A stretch of 15,849 nt of DNA. Origin: CAZMCT01 sp964564785. GTDB lineage: Bacteria > Planctomycetota > Phycisphaerae > UBA1845 > Fen-1342. Below, one piece after another: positions 1 through 6,239 of the stretch; position 1 is the stretch's first letter, and each line of letters opens with the position of its first letter. The DNA lies in NCBI GenBank assembly GCA_964564785.1, contig CAZMCT010000095.1, forward strand, positions 1 to 15,849, in the 5' to 3' direction. The notes below the pieces were generated by a model. That model searched no databases, had not been told where the DNA came from, and was given only the letters and a program-made list of their open reading frames with translations. A program made the translations under genes and the position numbers.

Positions 1-60
1 GTCGGCCGCTACCTGGGTGTGCCACACTTCGGCCGACGAGCCGTCGGCCGCTACGAGATG
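1..60 (-). repeat. Dispersed hairpin repeat, partial copy C
   Basis: A 23-base core at 30-52 is an exact reverse complement of the cores at 4124-4146 and 9547-9569. It forms an 8-bp stem (CGGCCGAC/GTCGGCCG) with a 5-base loop. The motif GTCGGCCGCTAC also occurs twice here, at 1-12 and 43-54, so a second copy may begin at or beyond the window edge. The copy lies about 58 bases past the stop codon of the minus-strand gene ending at 110, the same kind of position as the other two copies. A role in 3'-end formation is inference. Confidence 0.55.
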
Positions 61-109
61 CCGCGAGTTCGTCTGGCGTGGCAGTTCGGGGAACGCGTCG
101 CCGGCCGCG

Positions 110-1003
110 TCAATCGCAGGTGCTCCCGTAGACGACCATGAACAGGTTGATGTCGGCAAAATTGACTGTTCCGTCTCCGTTGAGATCGGCGTTGAGCCAG
201 TAGTAGCACGGGTAGGCGCACTCGAACGAGGCCTTGCCACCGATTGCCGCGCTGAACGGGTTGATGTCAGCGAAGTTAACGACACAGTCGCTGTTCATGT
301 CGCCGGGAATGCTCGGCCTTCTGCCGACCCGCGGCGCCAGGCGTCCGAGCGGATCACGGATCAGCGTCGCGGGTGCGCCGCAGTCGAGTACAACGTAGTT
401 CGTACTGGAGGGCCCATCAACTTCGACCAAATTCCAGGTGCCGTTCTCCTTCCAGCGGAACTCATTCCCTTCAACTGCGTGACTCTGTCCGATCGCGGGG
501 CGGTCCCCTGGGAGGAAGACGAGGCTGGCGCCCGCCCACGCGCTGGGATCGGGCGTGAGCGTCTCGAGTTGCCAGCCACTACCGTTGTGAGAGGCGTACA
601 TCAACTTGAACACAAAAACGTAAATGTGCCGGTAGTACGCGATACTCGGAAGTCCATTAGCGCGGTACGCCAGGTCGTTACCGACGCCGGAGAAGAGCAA
701 AGACGGCTCGCAGGGGTCCGTTCCGGGGTCTACTGTCTCCGTCGACCACGCAGGCGGCTGTGAGAAGCCCAGGTAATCCCAAGGATGAAAGAAGGAGATT
801 GCAGGTTGGCCGGTGACGGGTGAAACCGCAAGGCTGACGTAGTTGTCGTCAGGCCCACCCGACTGAACACAGACTGAGCTCCACTGGCTCGTATTCGGGT
901 CGCGATGGACGTAGGTCGAGCAACCGTCATTTGTCCATGCGATGGCCGGGGACCCGTCGGGAAGAAAGTCGAGTCGCGTACGGATCGCGTCCTCGAGCTG
1001 CAT
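110..1003 (-). CDS. Propeller-repeat secreted protein, C-terminal fragment with dockerin-like tail
   Basis: This is the downstream part of a secreted protein whose frame is broken near 1021-1093; the upstream part is at 1018-1434. The translation contains repeated units of about 50 residues, with a G-x-P-A-I-x-Y/W element (LPDGSPAIAW, VTGQPAISFF, NGLPSIAYYR) followed by a strand such as LMYASHNGSGW. This pattern resembles sialidase/BNR-type beta-propeller blades. The C-terminus has two calcium-loop-like stretches, GDMNSDCVVNFADINPF and DLNGDGTVNFADINLF, matching the dockerin-like tails of planctomycete secreted proteins. The first loop has Cys where Gly is usual. The ATG at 1003 has no ribosome binding site and is probably internal: the frame stays open back to 1093 and encodes LRFAKRVGGDW, another blade motif. 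The substrate is unknown. Confidence 0.7.
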   Translation of the reverse strand: MQLEDAIRTRLDFLPDGSPAIAWTNDGCSTYVHRDPNTSQWSSVCVQSGGPDDNYVSLAVSPVTGQPAISFFHPWDYLGFSQPPAWSTETVDPGTDPCEPSLLFSGVGNDLAYRANGLPSIAYYRHIYVFVFKLMYASHNGSGWQLETLTPDPSAWAGASLVFLPGDRPAIGQSHAVEGNEFRWKENGTWNLVEVDGPSSTNYVVLDCGAPATLIRDPLGRLAPRVGRRPSIPGDMNSDCVVNFADINPFSAAIGGKASFECAYPCYYWLNADLNGDGTVNFADINLFMVVYGSTCD

Positions 1004-1017
1004 TTCGGATAGCCCCG

Positions 1018-1434
1018 TTACAGCCCAGTCGATCCAGTCTCCGCCAACTCGCTTGGCAAAACGCAGTTGACGATGATATGGCTGCTGGTTATGTCATAGA
1101 GAACGTAGCTGACCGCCGGCTCACCTGTCACCGGTGAAAACGACAGATCCGGCGCTCCCGGGATCCACCACTCTTCCGGCGGACAGGCCTGCACGACTTC
1201 CTCTGTCCAAGCTCCGCAGTCCAACTGTGAGTACAGCAGCGAGTTTTCGCGCTCGAACGCTACGGCTAGCCAACGGCCGTCAGCGACCGAGAGGCGCGCG
1301 ACTTCGTGCGACCAGACGATATTCGTCGTATAGAACCCAGGTCCGACAGGTTCGAAGACGAAGGGCTCCTGACCGTGCCCTGCGACCGCAAGCGCGAGAG
1401 TCAGCAGAACTGCGGACAATTTTGAGTTGTTCAT
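1018..1434 (-). CDS. Propeller-repeat secreted protein, N-terminal fragment (frameshifted)
   Basis: This is the upstream part of the gene continued at 110-1003. The start at 1434 (MNNSKLSAVLL) is preferred over the in-frame ATG at 1464 because an AAAGGAG ribosome binding site lies eight bases before it. Residues 1 to about 20 form a Sec signal peptide. Two blade-like repeats follow, with LLYSQLDCGAW and then VTGEPAVSYV. The last dozen residues before the TAA at 1018-1020 do not fit the repeat, whereas the next frame does, so a one- or two-base indel lies upstream of the stop. Either the gene is a recent pseudogene or the assembly has an error. It is the last gene of a three-gene minus-strand set, 48 bases after the stop of the zinc-ribbon gene. 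Confidence 0.65.
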   Translation of the reverse strand: MNNSKLSAVLLTLALAVAGHGQEPFVFEPVGPGFYTTNIVWSHEVARLSVADGRWLAVAFERENSLLYSQLDCGAWTEEVVQACPPEEWWIPGAPDLSFSPVTGEPAVSYVLYDITSSHIIVNCVLPSELAETGSTGL

Positions 1435-1458
1435 GGGATACGCTCCTTTCGGAGGCAA

Positions 1459-1475
1459 GGCCATGCCACATGGCC
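1459..1475 (-). other. Short intercistronic hairpin
   Basis: GGCCAT and ATGGCC form a perfect 6-bp stem around a 5-base loop (GCCAC). It lies in the 48-base gap between the stop at 1483 and the start at 1434. There is no T-tract, so it looks more like an RNA-processing or attenuation element than an intrinsic terminator. It could be chance in GC-rich DNA. Confidence 0.25.
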
Positions 1476-1482
1476 GCGGGTG

Positions 1483-1917
1483 TCAAGGCGTGCGAGCGTT
1501 CTGTTTGAGCCTGGGCAAGGCTAGGTCCCCAGCGGGCTGCGCTTGGTCTGGGTCATCGTACTGCCAGCGTACAACCTCGCCGCTGCCGCATTTGGGGCAC
1601 ACTGGCGCCACGGGCAGTCGAGCCGGTGCGCTTCCAAACGCTGGGAGCGGTTCTGGAACGAGACGGCTGCGGCACCCTCGGCAAAAGAACCATGGGTAGA
1701 CCGTGCGCTGGCCCCCTTGTCCCTCCCAAGGTGGGGGAGAGCCGAGCGGGACGCGCAGCGTAACCTCCTTGCCTGTGGCGAGATCGACGCCGCGAGCGGT
1801 CCAGTGGGTGGGAAACTGTGCTTCAGCGCTCCCGTGGAAGATCAGTCGCCAGGCCGCAAACACGAGCACGAGCCCGGATCCGGCTATCAACACGGCTTTG
1901 CGTGTTTGCGTGCTCAT
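1483..1917 (-). CDS. Small membrane-anchored zinc-ribbon protein
   Basis: A 144-residue protein of unknown function. The start chosen is the ATG at 1917, which shares its A with the TGA of the prepilin gene (TGATG) and so indicates translational coupling. The longer frame starting at 1953 would overlap the prepilin gene by 37 bases. Residues about 8-26 form one hydrophobic segment, then the chain continues as a soluble domain with two Cys pairs, C79-x2-C82 (FCRGC) and C107-x2-C110 (CPKCG). Two such knuckles would bind one zinc ion. The N-terminal anchor and the neighbouring pseudopilin suggest a membrane role near a secretion or pseudopilus apparatus, but this rests on context alone. Confidence 0.75.
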   Translation of the reverse strand: MSTQTRKAVLIAGSGLVLVFAAWRLIFHGSAEAQFPTHWTARGVDLATGKEVTLRVPLGSPPPWEGQGGQRTVYPWFFCRGCRSRLVPEPLPAFGSAPARLPVAPVCPKCGSGEVVRWQYDDPDQAQPAGDLALPRLKQNARTP

Positions 1918-2963
1918 CAGTTGCGGTATTGGGGGTTGGGAAGTTCTTGCCACCAGCCCTGCGGACGGGGATTCGGGGTACCAGTGAACGGATTCGGCGC
2001 CCCGGAGCGGTAGTCCAACTCCAGCTCCGGCGGGCGCGCGGGGTTCACAACATATCCCCGTGGATCAGCGATGTTGCCGATGTGCTCCGGATTCAAAGCC
2101 GGCCAGCGGTTGCCAGGCCACTTCGGGACACGCCAATCCATGACGGAGCCTCCGTACCAGCTATTATCATGTCGGTTCTGGCGCTCTCCGGGCAGCCAGG
2201 TGAACTGGCGCGTCGTATCGACCGCCATCCCGCCGAACACGTTGGTGAAGTCGGCCCAATTTCTCGGCTTGCGGGGCTTCGTGACAGCGACATGTTGATC
2301 GTTGAACAACATGTTGCAGCGCCAATCCCGCCCGTGCCGATAGGCCGTCATGTTGGATTCCCACGTGCCGGCGAAATCGAGAGCCGGTTGCTTGCCGATG
2401 AACGGCGCGATCAAGGCGTCGGCCCCGATGTTCCCCATCCAGTTCCACCAGCCGTCGGCCGCGAGGACCTGGCGCGAGGTTTCCTTCCAGATGTCCTGCG
2501 GCCAGCCATAGCGGAAGATCATGTTTAGGGCGTAGCTGGTCCGGGTGCCCGGCTTGAGGTTCTCGTTCACGCCGAATTTCTCGACCCAGAAGAAGCCCCA
2601 TTCCGTGGCGCGGAACGCGAGCGGATCGGGCCGCTTGTCCGTGGGGCAGAACGTAAGCTTGATCTCGCCCAGGTAGCGCATGTCGTAGAGCCAATCGACC
2701 CAGGTCAGCATGACCCCCTGGGGTGAGTTGTACGCGCCGTCGTCGTGACTCGGCACCTGCCCGTTGTAATCGTTGCGGCACGATTCCAGCGCCAGCCCGA
2801 TCTGCTTGAGCTGCGTGCCGCACTTGGCCGTCTTGGCCTGCTCGCGGGCGTTCGACAGGCTGGGAAGGAGGATGGAGATGAGCAGCGCGATAATGGCCAC
2901 CACGACCAGCAGCTCGATGAGGGTGAAACCTTTCATCCTCGCTCGCCTCATTCGAGTGTTCAT
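1917..2963 (-). CDS. Type II secretion-like prepilin protein with N-terminal methylation motif
   Basis: A 348-residue pseudopilin-type protein. The ATG at 2963 is chosen because AGAGGAG lies seven bases upstream; the longer frame from 3026 lacks such a site. Residues 11-17 give the class III prepilin signal KGFTLIE, with predicted cleavage after G12, N-methylation of F13 and the conserved Glu5 of the mature chain at E17. A hydrophobic helix follows (LLVVVAIIALLISILLPSL), then the NAREQAKTAKC segment typical of large planctomycete pseudopilins. A late MLFNDQHVAV stretch resembles the DGHV motif of the H-x9-DG family. Such proteins are membrane-anchored after cleavage by a prepilin peptidase. 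Genomes of this phylum carry many paralogues with unknown partners. No secretion ATPase or other pilus gene is in the window. Confidence 0.9.
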   Translation of the reverse strand: MNTRMRRARMKGFTLIELLVVVAIIALLISILLPSLSNAREQAKTAKCGTQLKQIGLALESCRNDYNGQVPSHDDGAYNSPQGVMLTWVDWLYDMRYLGEIKLTFCPTDKRPDPLAFRATEWGFFWVEKFGVNENLKPGTRTSYALNMIFRYGWPQDIWKETSRQVLAADGWWNWMGNIGADALIAPFIGKQPALDFAGTWESNMTAYRHGRDWRCNMLFNDQHVAVTKPRKPRNWADFTNVFGGMAVDTTRQFTWLPGERQNRHDNSWYGGSVMDWRVPKWPGNRWPALNPEHIGNIADPRGYVVNPARPPELELDYRSGAPNPFTGTPNPRPQGWWQELPNPQYRN

Positions 2964-3085
2964 CTGGACACTCCTCTGGAACGGAACCGCAGATTGTCCG
3001 ACCCGACGGCCGGGGATCGCGGACAACGTCCGCGCGGCTCGCGAACGGGACGGGACGAGCCGGCCACGGGTCCTTTCTTCATCTT

Positions 3086-3114
3086 ATTGTATATCGAGCG
3101 CGTGGGTTACACAA
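3086..3114 (-). promoter_or_regulatory. Predicted sigma70-like promoter for the prepilin gene set
   Basis: Reading the minus strand, TTGTGT (3114-3109) and TACAAT (3091-3086) are separated by 17 bases, close to TTGACA-N17-TATAAT. The site lies in a locally AT-rich patch of otherwise GC-rich DNA. It is about 120 bases upstream of the prepilin start at 2963 and points towards it. Confidence 0.45.
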
Positions 3115-3155
3115 GCGCAACCCGGCAGCGGGAACCGGCCGCAGCGCAACAGCCC

Positions 3156-3240
3156 GGTGAAAAGGGGACCGGCTCCCCGCCGACCCAGCATCACGCTAGC
3201 GGCAAGAGCCACTCCTGCGGTGCCTGTCCCCTTATTCAAC
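3156..3240. repeat. REP-like imperfect inverted repeat
   Basis: The left arm at about 3156-3176 (GGTGAAAAGGGGACCGGC) and the right arm at 3220-3240 are imperfect inverted copies. Reversed, the right arm reads TTGAATAAGGGGACAGGC. The AAGGGGACAGGCACC word is familiar from intergenic REP-type palindromes of environmental bacteria, often near REP-associated transposases. None is present here. The element lies between the glycosylase stop (3328) and the promoter at 3114. The rest of the 2964-3327 gap shows only a GGAGG/CCTCC hairpin at 3291-3306. Confidence 0.4.
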
Positions 3241-3327
3241 GGGCTGCGAAACCGCTCCCCTATCAGACTTTCCGAGAGGGGAGATCAGCCGGAGGTCCCG
3301 TCCTCCATGCACCGAGTTCCCGTGTGG

Positions 3328-3972
3328 TCAATGAGTTACCGCCGGCGGCTTCGGTCCCTCCAGGCTCCGCCAAAGGTACCAGGTCGCGTAGCTGCGGTAC
3401 GGCCGCCAAGGCTCGCCGGCCGCCGCCAAGGCCGGCCGCGGCAGGGGTTCGGCCGCCCCGGTCAGCCGCGGGAGGGCCGCCCGCAGGCCGAAATCGTCGA
3501 TCGGCCAGACGTCGGGCCGTTCGAGGCAGAAGATCAGGAGCATTTCGGCGGTCCAGCGGCCGACGCCGGGCAGGGATGTGACGGCGGCGATGACGGCCTC
3601 GTCGTCCAGGCGGCGGAGGCCGGCGGCGGTGAGGCGGCGGGAGGCGAAGGCGTCGGCCAGACTGCGGACGTAGCCGACCTTCCTCGTCGAGAGTCCGGCG
3701 GCGCGGAGCGCGCGGGGCGGTGCGGCGAGGATGGCGCGGGCGGTGAGACGGCCGCCGCAGGCGGAGCAGAGGCGGCGGTAGATGGCGGCGGCGGCGCTCA
3801 TGGAGACCTGCTGGTGGACGATGGAGCCGACAAGGGTGCCGAAGGGGTCGGCGGAGAGGGCGGGTCGGAAGGGTCCGACGCGGCGGATGATGGGGGCGAG
3901 CTGCGGGTCGGCGCGGAGGTGACGGAGTGCGGCGCGGGTGGTGCGGCGGCGGAGGTCGTCAGGCGAGGACAT
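3328..3972 (-). CDS. DNA-3-methyladenine glycosylase, AlkA/HhH-GPD family
   Basis: A 214-residue base-excision repair enzyme that would release alkylated purines such as 3-methyladenine by cleaving the N-glycosidic bond. The HhH-GPD core is complete: the family segment GSIVHQQVSMSAA (residues 49-61), the helix-hairpin-helix LPGVGRWTAEM (134-144) and PIDDFGLR (157-164). In the last, D160 aligns with the catalytic Asp of AlkA (D238 in E. coli). The length matches the short, single-domain members. The ATG at 3972 begins the recognisable family sequence. The longer frame from 4089 reads into repeat copy A and starts with the same MARSAAAQ peptide as an unrelated frame at 9512, so it is spurious. 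No clear Shine-Dalgarno sequence precedes 3972. Neighbours have no link to DNA repair. Confidence 0.88.
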   Translation of the reverse strand: MSSPDDLRRRTTRAALRHLRADPQLAPIIRRVGPFRPALSADPFGTLVGSIVHQQVSMSAAAAIYRRLCSACGGRLTARAILAAPPRALRAAGLSTRKVGYVRSLADAFASRRLTAAGLRRLDDEAVIAAVTSLPGVGRWTAEMLLIFCLERPDVWPIDDFGLRAALPRLTGAAEPLPRPALAAAGEPWRPYRSYATWYLWRSLEGPKPPAVTH

Positions 3973-4050
3973 GGGGCGAATTGTCGGGTGGAGTGGGCGC
4001 GGGGTCGAGGGGGCAAGAACGAAGCGCGATGGGCCACTGCTTTCGTGTGC

Positions 4051-4189
4051 CACGGCCCGGCGCGGCTGCGCCGCGGCGGACCGGGCCACGCGGCCGGCTC
4101 ACCGCCGGGGGCGGCGGTGCCACAGCGGCCGACGGCTCGTCGGCCGAAGAGAATGCACCCTGCACGGCCGACACGGCAGTGGCACACGG
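4051..4189 (+). repeat. Dispersed hairpin repeat, copy A
   Basis: This 139-base stretch aligns along its whole length with 9474-9611. Both contain CACGGCCC, then a GCGGCTGCGCCG-like run, CCGGCTCACCGCCG, GGCGGTGCCACAGCGG, the hairpin core (4124-4146 here) and CCGACACGGC...GTGGCACACGG at the end. GTGCCAC/GTGGCAC words recur within it. It begins 38 bases past the stop of the GHL10 gene at 4227 and fills most of the 3973-4226 gap. No protein is encoded. Confidence 0.75.
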
Positions 4190-4226
4190 CGCTCGCTCGG
4201 AATGACAGCGCCGCCCGTCGTTTCCG

Positions 4227-5948
4227 CTACGGGTTGAACGAGCGCTGGAAGTTGGCGAAGTCGGCCAGGTCGTCGTCGGCGTCGCCGTCGGCGTCCGCGT
4301 TAAGGCAGAAGTGGCCGTTGGCGTAGGCGAAGCCGGGCCCCTGGAGGCAGAAGGCCAGGTAGTTGAAGTCGGTGAAGTCGATGTCGCCGTCCTCGTCCAT
4401 GTCGCCGGCCGGGGGCTGGCTGCTGCACATCTCGATGTCGAGCCGGGTCAGCGTGCCGGGCAGGACGAGCACGCCCTCGACCGAGACGGGAGCGCAGCCG
4501 ACGTTGCTGGCGTCCACGTCGTAGAGCGTGCCGCCGGATGCGGCGGGGATGAGTGTGACGACGTAGACGCCATTGCCGTCGGTGACGACGGAGCCGGCGC
4601 CGCTGACGGCGACGGTGGCGCCGTCGATGGGGTCGCCGGTGGCGGGGTCGGTGACGCGGCCCCACAAGGTGCCTTCGGTGGCGGTGGCGGGGTTACGCCA
4701 GGGCATGGTGGGGGTGGTGGCCGTGCTGGTGAAGAGCTGCTGGGCGACGTAGGTGTACCAGTTCCAGTCGGTCTCGGGCGCGCCGTCCATGTTCTCGTCG
4801 GCGGTCGCGTCGTACGAGTAGTTGACCGAGCCGTTGGCGTTGTGGCTGTAGACGTAGGCGAGCTGGTCGATGCTGTCGGCCTTGGGGTTGAGGTAGTTGG
4901 CCTGGCCGCAGAACATGTGCCGCTGGTAGCGCCAGTTGACCGCGGCGTTGACCCAGTTGCGGTACCAGGTGTCCTCGGGCGGGTCCCACTCGCGCTTGTA
5001 GTTCATGGGGCAGCCGGCGTCGAGCCAGCCGCGTTCCATCCAGTAGCGCCAGTTCTGGAAGAGGTTGTAGGCGTCGGAGTTCTCGAAGCTGCTGGGGGCG
5101 TTGCCGGAGCAGATCAGGTCGCAGGTGAAGCGCAACGGCTGGCGCGGGTTGCTGGTGATGGCCGGGATCTCGGCCCGCGTGCGGCGGACGAGCTCGTCGA
5201 TGGTCTGACGGCGGAAATCGTTCCAGCTCGTGTTGCCGGAGGACGGGGGCGTGCCCTGGTAGCCGGTGAGCGCGCGGAAGCGAGCGAGCGAAGAACCGTC
5301 GTAGTTTTCGTCCGCGGGATAGCCCGCGTCGGTCTGCACGTAGCGGATGTAGTCGTAATTGATGCCGTCGATGGCGTAGTTCGTGACCAGCTCGCGGACC
5401 ACGCTCAGGATGTACTCCTGGGCGGCCGGGCAGCCGGGGTCGAGCGTATACTTGCCGCCGACCGGGGCGGGGCCGTCGCCCATGTCGGCCAGCGGGACCA
5501 TCAGCCACTCGGGGTGCGCGGCCAGCAGCGCATGGCCGGCCGGCGGCCAGCTCGTGCTAACGCGGTAGGGTACGATCCAGGCGTGGACCTCCAGGCCGGC
5601 GGCGTGGCCCTGGCTCACGAGCTGGGCGAGCGGGTCGATGCCGCCGCTGATGTCCGTGGCTTTCGGCACGATGCTGGAGTTCCAGTACGCGCCGTGGCCG
5701 CCGCCGACGTTGTCGTGATAGGCCAGGACCTCGGCGATGATCGCGTTGTACCGGCCGGTCGTGGCGCGCGAGATGAGCGAGCTGATCTGCGAGCTGCTCT
5801 TGAAGCCCACGCTGAACGCGTCGGCCCAGAAGGCGCGAAACGCGACGGTCCGTTCCCCGCTGTCCGACGGAACCGGTGAGGATTCGGCCCGGGAGGTGCA
5901 CGCGGCGAACAGCGCCGCGACGATCGACAGCAACAAGAAGCGACGCAT
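4227..5948 (-). CDS. Secreted GHL10 (family 10-like) glycosyl hydrolase with dockerin-like tail
   Basis: A 573-residue secreted protein. A signal peptide (residues 1 to about 22) ends near LFAAC; with Phe at -3 the lipobox is poor, so lipidation is uncertain. Residues about 34-400 form a GHL10 (PF02638, formerly DUF187) TIM-barrel-like domain, with FRAFWADAF at the start, HAWIVP (122-127) and YAIDGINYDYIRY (191-203), where D194 and D199 sit at the family's acidic positions. Residues 427-507 resemble a carboxypeptidase regulatory-like beta-sandwich. Residues 514-573 form a dockerin-like tail with two acidic loops. The start at 5948 has GGAG six bases upstream. E. coli DigH, a GHL10 member, cleaves peptidoglycan glycans lacking stem peptides. 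A similar substrate fits the amidases and MurQ nearby, but other glycans remain possible. Confidence 0.85.
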   Translation of the reverse strand: MRRFLLLSIVAALFAACTSRAESSPVPSDSGERTVAFRAFWADAFSVGFKSSSQISSLISRATTGRYNAIIAEVLAYHDNVGGGHGAYWNSSIVPKATDISGGIDPLAQLVSQGHAAGLEVHAWIVPYRVSTSWPPAGHALLAAHPEWLMVPLADMGDGPAPVGGKYTLDPGCPAAQEYILSVVRELVTNYAIDGINYDYIRYVQTDAGYPADENYDGSSLARFRALTGYQGTPPSSGNTSWNDFRRQTIDELVRRTRAEIPAITSNPRQPLRFTCDLICSGNAPSSFENSDAYNLFQNWRYWMERGWLDAGCPMNYKREWDPPEDTWYRNWVNAAVNWRYQRHMFCGQANYLNPKADSIDQLAYVYSHNANGSVNYSYDATADENMDGAPETDWNWYTYVAQQLFTSTATTPTMPWRNPATATEGTLWGRVTDPATGDPIDGATVAVSGAGSVVTDGNGVYVVTLIPAASGGTLYDVDASNVGCAPVSVEGVLVLPGTLTRLDIEMCSSQPPAGDMDEDGDIDFTDFNYLAFCLQGPGFAYANGHFCLNADADGDADDDLADFANFQRSFNP

Positions 5949-6163
5949 AGCGGTCTCCGGAGACTGCGCGGCGGACGGAGGATCTTCGCACGCACCGAAT
6001 GCGGTGCCGGCCGCAGCTCAGCCTACCTCGGAAGTGGCCGGAGCATCCCAGCGCGGCCGTGGACCGTGTTATTTTACTCCATCGGGGAGTAGCGCGGCCC
6101 ACTGCGATCGACTGCGGGCCGGGCCGGCGGGGGCCGCAGTTATCTGACCTGCGGGACGCGAGC

Positions 6164-6181
6164 GGGTGCGTGAGCGCACCC
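6164..6181 (-). terminator. Possible terminator hairpin after the golvesin-amidase gene
   Basis: GGGTGCG and CGCACCC form a perfect 7-bp stem with a TGAG loop, about 59 bases downstream of the stop at 6240. No T-tract follows, so intrinsic termination is uncertain. The remainder of the 5949-6239 gap holds one AT-rich patch (TAAAAT on the minus strand near 6070) without a matching -35 box, and nothing else recognisable. Confidence 0.3.
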
Positions 6182-6239
6182 CCGCCCGCGGGCCGGTCGC
6201 CGTCTGCCGGCCTTCTCGCCCGCTCACGGCTTCGGTTTC

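Noticed and set aside
17..763. Plus-strand open frame of 248 codons
   Set aside because: Antisense to the propeller gene, with no ribosome binding site or family motifs; Ala/Val-rich composition is typical of a shadow frame.
3973..4089. N-terminal extension of the glycosylase beginning MARSAAAQ
   Set aside because: The same peptide starts an unrelated frame at 9512 because both read into the dispersed repeat; it is not family sequence.
2773..4326. Plus-strand open frame of 517 codons over the glycosylase
   Set aside because: Antisense to the AlkA-type gene and through repeat copy A; Gly/Ala/Glu-rich low-complexity translation without motifs.
4311..5879. Plus-strand open frame of 522 codons
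   Set aside because: Exact antisense shadow of the GHL10 gene; Val/Gly/Asp-rich with no recognisable domain.
4227..5948. True GH10 xylanase
   Set aside because: The motifs are those of the GHL10/DUF187 family; the WDVVNE-type signature of GH10 xylanases is absent.
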